From contig JAAWAN010000020.1 of NCBI GenBank assembly GCA_022792175.1, positions 1 to 64,000 of the forward strand: a stretch of DNA of 64,000 nucleotides, given 5' to 3'. This document shows, one piece after another, positions 59,014 through 64,000 of this stretch. Each line of letters starts with the position of its first letter. Position 1 is the stretch's first letter. Made by a program: the position numbers and the translations under genes. Source of the DNA: Provencibacterium sp. (lineage in GTDB: Bacteria; Bacillota; Clostridia; Oscillospirales; Ruminococcaceae). Below the pieces are notes generated by a model that saw only the letters and a list, made by a program, of their open reading frames with translations, was not told the DNA's origin and made no database searches.

Positions 59014-60997
59014 CCCGAACTGCGGAAAGACAACGCTCTATAATCGGCTGACCGGGCAGCGGCAATATGTGGGCAACTGGTCGGGAGTAACGGTCGATAA
59101 GGCGCAGGGCGTTTTGCGAACGCGGGAAGGGGAGATGCTCATTCTCGATCTGCCGGGCATCTATTCGCTCAGCGCTCTTTCAATGGAGGAGAAGGCAGCG
59201 CGTGGGAGTATTCTGCAGGAGGAGGCGGAGCTTATTCTCAACATTGTGGACGGCACCCATCTGGAGCGCAGCCTTTATCTGAGCCTGCAGCTCATCGAGC
59301 TGGGGCGGCCGGTGGTAATCGCCCTCAATATGCTGGATGAACTGCGGGCGCAGAAAGGAGGGGTGGACTGTGCTCTGCTGGGCCGGGAGCTGGGTGTGCC
59401 GGTGATTCCCATTTCAGCGCGCAGCGGCGAGGGGATAGAGCTGCTGCAGCGGGAGGTATTCCGGCAGGCGCGGCAGGGGAGGCCGCCGGGCGCGCCTGCC
59501 TATGATGCGGATACCCGGCGGGCGCTTGAAAAAATCCAGCGGCTGATTGCCGATGCCTGCCGGGCCCGGCGCTGTCCGCCTGTCTTTTTTGCTGCGCGCT
59601 TGCTCGCAGGGGAGGAGGAAGCGGCGCAGGAGCTGGGGCTTTCTTCAAAGTGCCTGCGGGAGATAGAGGAAATCTCCGGGCAATATGCCGCCCTTCGCGA
59701 TGATCGGGCGCAGCGGCTCGCAGCCGCCCGCTACCGGCTGATTGAGCGTATAACGGGCCGGGCGGTTCGGCAGAGCGCTGTCCTTCGGGAATGGAGCGAG
59801 CAGATGGATAAGCTTGTGCTGCACCGGCTCTTAGCGCTGCCGGTTTTCTTTTTCATGCTTTTCGCCGTCTTTTCGGTTACCTTTGGCCCGCCGGGACGAT
59901 GGCTGAAGGGCGGGATAGAGCAGCTGATAGCGGCGGCCGGAGAAGTCTTTAGCCGGCTGCTTTTCTCCTGCGATGCACCTGGCTGGACCCGCTCGCTGAT
60001 CGTGGAGGCGGTAATCGGCGGGGTGGGCGGCGTCCTCTCCTTTCTGCCGCAGATGGCGCTGCTTTTTTTCTTCCTCTCCCTTTTGGAGGACAGCGGCTAT
60101 ATGGCGCGCGCCGCCTTTCTGACCGACCGGCTGCTGCGTGTCCTGGGCCTTAACGGGAAGAGCTTTATCCCAATGCTGATGGGCTTCGGCTGCACCACCC
60201 CGGCAGTGATGGCGGCGCGCGCGATGGATAACGAGCGGGACAGGCAGCGGACCATTCTGCTGATTCCGTTTATGTCCTGCGGAGCGCGGCTGCCCATCTA
60301 TGCGCTCTTTTCCGGCATCTTTTTCCCCGGCAGGGAGGGGACGGTGGTCTTCTGCCTCTATCTGTTGGGGATGGCGGTGGCGGTACTGTGCGGGCTTTGC
60401 CTGAAAAAAACGGTTTTTTACCGGGACAGCTCACCCTTTATCCTCGAGCTGCCGCCCTATCGCCTGCCGCGCCTTTGCGATACGCTGCTGCACACCTGGG
60501 AGAGGAGCAGAGGCTTTCTCTGCAAGGCGGGAACGGTTATCTTCTCGATGAATATCGTTCTCTGGCTGCTGCAGCATGTCACCCCCGGCTTGCAGCCGGC
60601 ATCGGGAGCGCAGGAGAGCGTTTTTGGCGCCCTGGGCAGTCTGCTGGCACCGCTGCTTCGTCCGCTCGGCTTTGGCAGCTGGCAGGCGGCCGTGGCGCTG
60701 CTCTGCGGGCTGGTTGCGAAGGAATCGGTCGTGTCGGCGCTCAGCCTTCTCTATGGGGCGGGGGATGCGGCCGCCCTGTCGGCGGCAGTTGCTGCCCGCT
60801 TTACCCCTCTTTCGGCGCTGAGCTTTATGGTTTTCTGCCTGCTGTATCCTCCCTGCCTTTCGGCATTTGTCACCATCTGCCGGGAGCTGGGCAGTCTTCG
60901 CCGGGCTCTGGCAGCCGCTGCTTTTCAAACGGGGGTGGCCTATCTCGTTTCTTTTCTCATCTATTCCTTCGGGCTTATCAGCCCGCTGAACGGCTGA
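58988..60997 (+). CDS. feoB: Ferrous iron transporter FeoB
   Basis: A 669-residue Fe2+ importer. The N-terminal G domain has ALLCGNPNCGKTTLYN (P-loop), NWSGVTVDKAQG (switch I), LDLPGIYSLSALS (switch II) and ALNMLDE (NxxD). A helical domain follows to about 265, then the membrane core with FLPQMALLFFFLSLLEDSGYMARAAF, and MGFGCTTPAVMAAR, and GLVAKESVVSAL. The TTG start at 58988 lies 7 bases after GGGAGGG (58974-58980); TTG 58964 in frame lacks such spacing. It overlaps feoA and is followed by a small FeoB-associated gene. Confidence 0.97.
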   Translation: MVKALLCGNPNCGKTTLYNRLTGQRQYVGNWSGVTVDKAQGVLRTREGEMLILDLPGIYSLSALSMEEKAARGSILQEEAELILNIVDGTHLERSLYLSLQLIELGRPVVIALNMLDELRAQKGGVDCALLGRELGVPVIPISARSGEGIELLQREVFRQARQGRPPGAPAYDADTRRALEKIQRLIADACRARRCPPVFFAARLLAGEEEAAQELGLSSKCLREIEEISGQYAALRDDRAQRLAAARYRLIERITGRAVRQSAVLREWSEQMDKLVLHRLLALPVFFFMLFAVFSVTFGPPGRWLKGGIEQLIAAAGEVFSRLLFSCDAPGWTRSLIVEAVIGGVGGVLSFLPQMALLFFFLSLLEDSGYMARAAFLTDRLLRVLGLNGKSFIPMLMGFGCTTPAVMAARAMDNERDRQRTILLIPFMSCGARLPIYALFSGIFFPGREGTVVFCLYLLGMAVAVLCGLCLKKTVFYRDSSPFILELPPYRLPRLCDTLLHTWERSRGFLCKAGTVIFSMNIVLWLLQHVTPGLQPASGAQESVFGALGSLLAPLLRPLGFGSWQAAVALLCGLVAKESVVSALSLLYGAGDAAALSAAVAARFTPLSALSFMVFCLLYPPCLSAFVTICRELGSLRRALAAAAFQTGVAYLVSFLIYSFGLISPLNG

Positions 60998-61015
60998 AGG
61001 GGAGGGAAGGGTTTT

Positions 61016-61171
61016 ATGCATCTTCTGGTTTTGACCGGCAGTGTCTACCTGATTCTGACAGGGATACGCCTTTTTGCCGCCTCCATTTTGAAAGCACTGG
61101 AGGGCGGCTGCATCGGATGCCCCTGCCAAGAGGCCTGCCGGCAAAAGCCCCGGAAGGGAGAGAAAGACTGA
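61016..61171 (+). CDS. FeoB-associated Cys-rich membrane protein
   Basis: A 51-residue protein: one membrane helix (LLVLTGSVYLILTGIRLFAA) followed by a Cys cluster GCIGCPCQEACRQK and a basic end. This fits the short FeoB-associated Cys-rich membrane protein family found after feoB in Firmicutes; it may bind iron or help FeoB gate. GGGAGGGAAGGG lies before ATG 61016, 18 bases after feoB. Its shortness makes it easy to miss. Confidence 0.85.
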   Translation: MHLLVLTGSVYLILTGIRLFAASILKALEGGCIGCPCQEACRQKPRKGEKD

Positions 61172-61188
61172 AAACAGGTCCCGATGAA

Positions 61189-61234
61189 AACCGGGAGCAG
61201 TAAAGGCAAAAAACTTTACTGCTCCTGGTTTTTT
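61189..61234 (+). terminator. Terminator of sigE-feo transcript
   Basis: A 17-bp stem (61189-61205 with 61214-61230, one G-U), followed by TTTTTTA. It also faces the convergent GrpB-family gene. Confidence 0.9.
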
Positions 61235-61243
61235 ATATGGGGG

Positions 61244-61828
61244 TTAAAAATCAGTCTGCTTGGGGCGTTGCCGGGCAAAGGGCGTTTTTTCGTTCTCTTT
61301 TTCCCATCTCTCGGCGTTTATCAGTATTTCATCAATCATGGTCTGCTTATTCTGGGTATAGGAGCCGCGGTCGTTTGGATATTTTTCGCACAGTGCCTTC
61401 TTTAAGCTGGAATATGCCCCGGCCTCCTCTTCGTGGCAGTTAAGATAATCGCGGAAAAGAAGATAGTGCCGCCAATCCTCCCGGCCCCAGAGGACTACAT
61501 GAATATGATGGGTTCGGATGTCGTTGGCGGTGTCTCCCAGCACATACAGCAGCTGCCCCTTTACATCCTCCCCCCTGAAAAGAAAGCCGCCTTTTTCGAG
61601 CTGCCGGTCATGCTTTCTCATATCCTCAAGCTTTTCGACGCCGACCGCAATATCCACAATCGGCTTGGCCATAATCGTTTTTATGGAGGTGCTGCCGATG
61701 TGCTGAATATCCCGCGCATCCTCCTGTAAAATACCCTTCAGAGTATGGATAACCTGCTGTGCAGATATCTCCCAGGCCGCATCGTGCGGCTCCAGCTTCA
61801 CCGTTTTGCGCTTTAATCCCAATGACAT
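61244..61828 (-). CDS. GrpB-family protein (nucleotidyltransferase fold)
   Basis: A 194-residue protein of the GrpB/UPF0157 family, related to the nucleotidyltransferase fold. Family marks are VKLEPHDAAWEISAQQVIHTLKGIL, IQHIGSTSIKTIMAKPIVDIAVGV, and HIHVVLWGREDWRHYLLFRDYLN. Function is not established. The minus-strand ATG at 61828 has GGGAGCGGACAGG upstream. It is the last gene of a leftward group with the Rsm22-like gene and the MATE transporter, 124 bases from the former. Confidence 0.88.
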   Translation of the reverse strand: MSLGLKRKTVKLEPHDAAWEISAQQVIHTLKGILQEDARDIQHIGSTSIKTIMAKPIVDIAVGVEKLEDMRKHDRQLEKGGFLFRGEDVKGQLLYVLGDTANDIRTHHIHVVLWGREDWRHYLLFRDYLNCHEEEAGAYSSLKKALCEKYPNDRGSYTQNKQTMIDEILINAERWEKENEKTPFARQRPKQTDF

Positions 61829-61952
61829 AACCTGTCCGCTCCCTTCGCCGATAGATTCTTTTTTTCAGGTCTTTACATTCTGTCTGTCAGAAGACCGGGG
61901 AAAGCTTCTTTTCAAAGGGAAAATCTGTCTGCCGGTATACGTTTTTGAAAGC

Positions 61953-62909
61953 TCAGGGGAAGGGAAAGCCATCGCCGCAGTCTGCCTTGCGGGCGGATTT
62001 AAAAAGCGCCCCATCCCTTTTGCGGATAACCGGCTCGGCGAGCCCTTCGGGGGTGCATAAGCGCAGCGAGACCCTTCCGGGTTCAATATAGGGGTGCCGC
62101 AGAATCCGGGCGGGAGCCGGCTGAGGGGGGGACTTTACCAGCGCCAGATAGCAGAACTTCTCATCTTCATAGGGGACATCCCCGCCTTTGAGCTGCTTAT
62201 GCAGCCGGCTTCTCTCAACCCGGCAGGTGAAATGGCACCAGTCCTCCTGCGAAAGGGGACAGGCGCCCATATGCGGGCAGGGGGCAGCGATAAACGCCCC
62301 CTGCTTTAAAAGCTCTTCGTGGGCGCGGCGGATAACGGCATAACCTGCGGGCGTTCCCGGCTCGAGGATGAGCAGCATCTCTTCGGCCGCCTCCCAGAGG
62401 CGCTGCAGCGCCGCCGAAAGCGCCTCTTCCCGAAGCTCGTTTAAGAGATAGGAGGCGGTTACGAGCCCTGCTTTTACAGGGAAGGGCTCCAGCACATCCC
62501 CCTCCTGCCAGCCGGCGGAGCATAGCGGCGTTTCGCGCATGAGAAACTGTCCGGTTCTTCTCATTTCCGGTTCACGCTCGAGCAGCGTTATCTGCTGCAG
62601 AGAGAGCAGCTCCTCTGCTGCGAAGGCGGCGGCCCCGGTGCCGGCGCCTACATCCAGCAGGCTTTCGGGATGGCAGGGGACGCACTCCAGCGTCCACCGC
62701 AGGGCCGAATAAACGGCGCAGAAGGTGGCGGGCATGCGGGTGAGGGCATAGGCGGCCGTTTCGATGGCGGTTGTGGCCAGCCTTTTTCCGCTTCCGTTTT
62801 CCGAGCGGTAGCGCAGGCTGAGCTGGCGGGCGGCATCGGCGCAGGCAGCGGCGCCATATTGCTGCGCGAGCGCCTCAAGCGGCGGGCGAAGCATTTCCGG
62901 CAGTTGCAT
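61953..62909 (-). CDS. Rsm22-like small-ribosomal-subunit methyltransferase
   Basis: A 318-residue SAM-dependent methyltransferase-fold protein of the Rsm22/METTL17 family, associated with small ribosomal subunit assembly. The SAM-binding motif is LLDVGAGTGAAAFAAEEL (about residue 84); the C-terminal part has CPHMGACPLSQEDWCHFTCRVERSR, whose four cysteines match those proposed to hold an Fe-S cluster in this family, then LHKQLKGGDVPYEDEKFCYLAL. AAGGGATG lies before the minus-strand ATG 62909. It is 36 bases downstream of the MATE gene. Confidence 0.85.
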   Translation of the reverse strand: MQLPEMLRPPLEALAQQYGAAACADAARQLSLRYRSENGSGKRLATTAIETAAYALTRMPATFCAVYSALRWTLECVPCHPESLLDVGAGTGAAAFAAEELLSLQQITLLEREPEMRRTGQFLMRETPLCSAGWQEGDVLEPFPVKAGLVTASYLLNELREEALSAALQRLWEAAEEMLLILEPGTPAGYAVIRRAHEELLKQGAFIAAPCPHMGACPLSQEDWCHFTCRVERSRLHKQLKGGDVPYEDEKFCYLALVKSPPQPAPARILRHPYIEPGRVSLRLCTPEGLAEPVIRKRDGALFKSARKADCGDGFPFP

Positions 62910-62945
62910 AAAACATCCCTTTCTGAGGCGGCGGTGAAAATGCGC

Positions 62946-64000
62946 CTAGTGCATCTGAACCAGCTTCCATTTTCCGGAGTTATAGCGCAGTAAAACGAGC
63001 AGCGAACGCAGCAGCTGGTCGGCGACCAGCGCGATCCATGCGCCCCAGAGCCCCCAGTGAAAAACGTTCACCATGATAAGCGCCAGCCCGGGACGAACGA
63101 GCAGAACGGTGATAAAGGTGATAAAGGCGGTCGAGCGGGTATCGCCTGCGCCGCGCAGCGCGCCGGCCAGAATAAACTGGGAGGACTGAAACGGTTGGGT
63201 CAGGGCAACGAGCATCAGAATCTGCGCGCCGGTGGAGATAACAGCGGGTTCATCGCTGTAAAGAGCGGCAATCGGGCCGCCGAAGAAGAAAAAGACAAGT
63301 CCCAGAATAATGGAGATGATCATCCCGATGCGGCGGGTGCGCCGGGAATAGGCCTGCGCCATATCCGGCCGCTTTTTGCCCAGGCTCTGTCCCACCAGCG
63401 AGGTGGCGGAAACGGCGAAAGCCTGCCCGTTCATAAAGGAGAGCGCCTGAATATTCATACAGACCTGGTGGGTGGCAAAGGCAATAGTTCCGAGCGACGC
63501 CACCGTTTTGGAATAGATGATGATGCCCGCGCGCATGACCAGCTGCTCCACCATGGCGGGCGCGCCGATATTCCAGATATTAAGAAGATGCTCGCGGTTG
63601 GGCCGCCAGTCATCCTTTATCCGCAGGCGCAGATAGCTCTTCTTCCGGCAGACGGCCATCATCGCCAGAATAAAGGCCACGAACTGCCCGATAATGGTTG
63701 CCAGCGAGGCGCCCGCCACCTCCATGCGCGGGAAGCCGAAATGCCCATAGATAAGCAGATAGTTGAAGACAACGTTGACGGCGTTGGCCGTCAGGTTGTA
63801 GAGCATGGCGGTGCGGGAATTGCCGATGCCGCGCAGCGTTGCGGTGATGGTGGAGGTCAGCGCCATAAAGACGAAGCCTATCATCTGAATCTGCAGGTAA
63901 ACGGTGCCGCCGTCGAGCGATTCGGCATCTGCCGCGCCCATAAAGCGGACCATCGGCTCTGAGGCAATATAGCCGACAACCGAGGTGAGAACAGAAATGA
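62946..64000 (-). CDS. MATE-family efflux transporter (partial)
   Basis: At least 350 residues of a multidrug and toxic compound extrusion transporter; the 5' end lies beyond the right edge, since the frame stays open to 64000 (VLTSVVGYIASEP before the Met at 63953). About nine to ten membrane helices are visible, with MATE motifs such as FNYLLIYGHFGFPRMEVAGASLAT, VMRAGIIIYSKTVASLGTIAFATHQVCMN, and FILAGALRGAGDTRS. It exports cations or drugs in exchange for Na+ or H+. It is the first gene of the leftward group. Confidence 0.93.
   Translation of the reverse strand, partial: ISVLTSVVGYIASEPMVRFMGAADAESLDGGTVYLQIQMIGFVFMALTSTITATLRGIGNSRTAMLYNLTANAVNVVFNYLLIYGHFGFPRMEVAGASLATIIGQFVAFILAMMAVCRKKSYLRLRIKDDWRPNREHLLNIWNIGAPAMVEQLVMRAGIIIYSKTVASLGTIAFATHQVCMNIQALSFMNGQAFAVSATSLVGQSLGKKRPDMAQAYSRRTRRIGMIISIILGLVFFFFGGPIAALYSDEPAVISTGAQILMLVALTQPFQSSQFILAGALRGAGDTRSTAFITFITVLLVRPGLALIMVNVFHWGLWGAWIALVADQLLRSLLVLLRYNSGKWKLVQMH

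Noticed and set aside
1..64000. CRISPR array, rRNA, prophage or complete insertion sequence
   Set aside because: No regularly spaced repeats, rRNA segments, phage structural genes or transposase frames were found.

Overview
The window looks like chromosome of a strictly anaerobic, endospore-forming member of the Clostridia; nothing in it fixes the genus. The evidence is an oxygen-sensitive class III ribonucleotide reductase (nrdD/nrdG) as the only reductase present, spoIIGA-sigE, an alpha/beta-type SASP gene behind a sigma-G-type promoter, a Feo ferrous-iron system, and Firmicutes-type promoters and Shine-Dalgarno sites. Base composition is GC-leaning, with a few AT-rich islands (about 100-612, 21590-21860, 30300-31019) that look acquired.

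Layout. 1-1531: an AT-rich start with nested inverted repeats and two overlapping genes for exported proteins of unknown role. 1677-5397: tRNA-Met and tRNA-Glu, then nrdD-nrdG behind NrdR-like boxes and a possible small RNA. 5507-12315: a peptide-binding lipoprotein with an almost leaderless mRNA, fliS and a short flagellin facing away from each other, an NfeD/flotillin pair, and a MarR regulator with a flavin-reductase-like protein. 12632-18634: a LacI regulator with two Gfo/Idh/MocA dehydrogenases and three TIM-barrel sugar isomerase/epimerase-like proteins, probably a catabolic operon for a 3-keto-glycoside or cyclitol. 18993-20846: YdeI-like, isochorismatase-like and XRE genes. 20847-21861: gene-poor DNA with two terminators and a 144-bp MITE-like element.

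21862-39242 is the most interesting part, a type VII secretion (T7SSb-like) island of about 17 kb: essC, a ubiquitin-like EsaB/YukD protein, five WXG100-size proteins, and two paralogous putative effectors that share a near-identical N-terminal helical region and end in C39-like cysteine peptidase domains. These are followed by a VWA-TM-FHA protein, a PP2C phosphatase, a Ser/Thr kinase-TM-TPR protein, a small membrane protein, a TPR-transglutaminase protein and a TPR-LRR protein. I see no EsaA, EssA or EssB. The kinase has the same domain order as the EssB pseudokinase but keeps its catalytic residues, which suggests a secretion machine controlled by phosphorylation.

39451-50761: SASP (minus strand), an RsiV/DUF3298-like lipoprotein, a GH31 alpha-xylosidase-like enzyme, and a 2464-residue cyclic beta-1,2-glucan synthase. 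50762-56892: a structured leader, yfmF-yfmH-lgt-folD, then rplU-prp-rpmA, where the L27 N-terminus carries a Prp cleavage motif. 57135-61171: spoIIGA-sigE continuing directly into feoA-feoB and a short Cys-rich FeoB-associated gene. 61244-64000, minus strand: GrpB-family, Rsm22-like methyltransferase, and a MATE transporter cut by the window edge.

All calls come from reading sequence and translations by eye. No database search or folding program was run.
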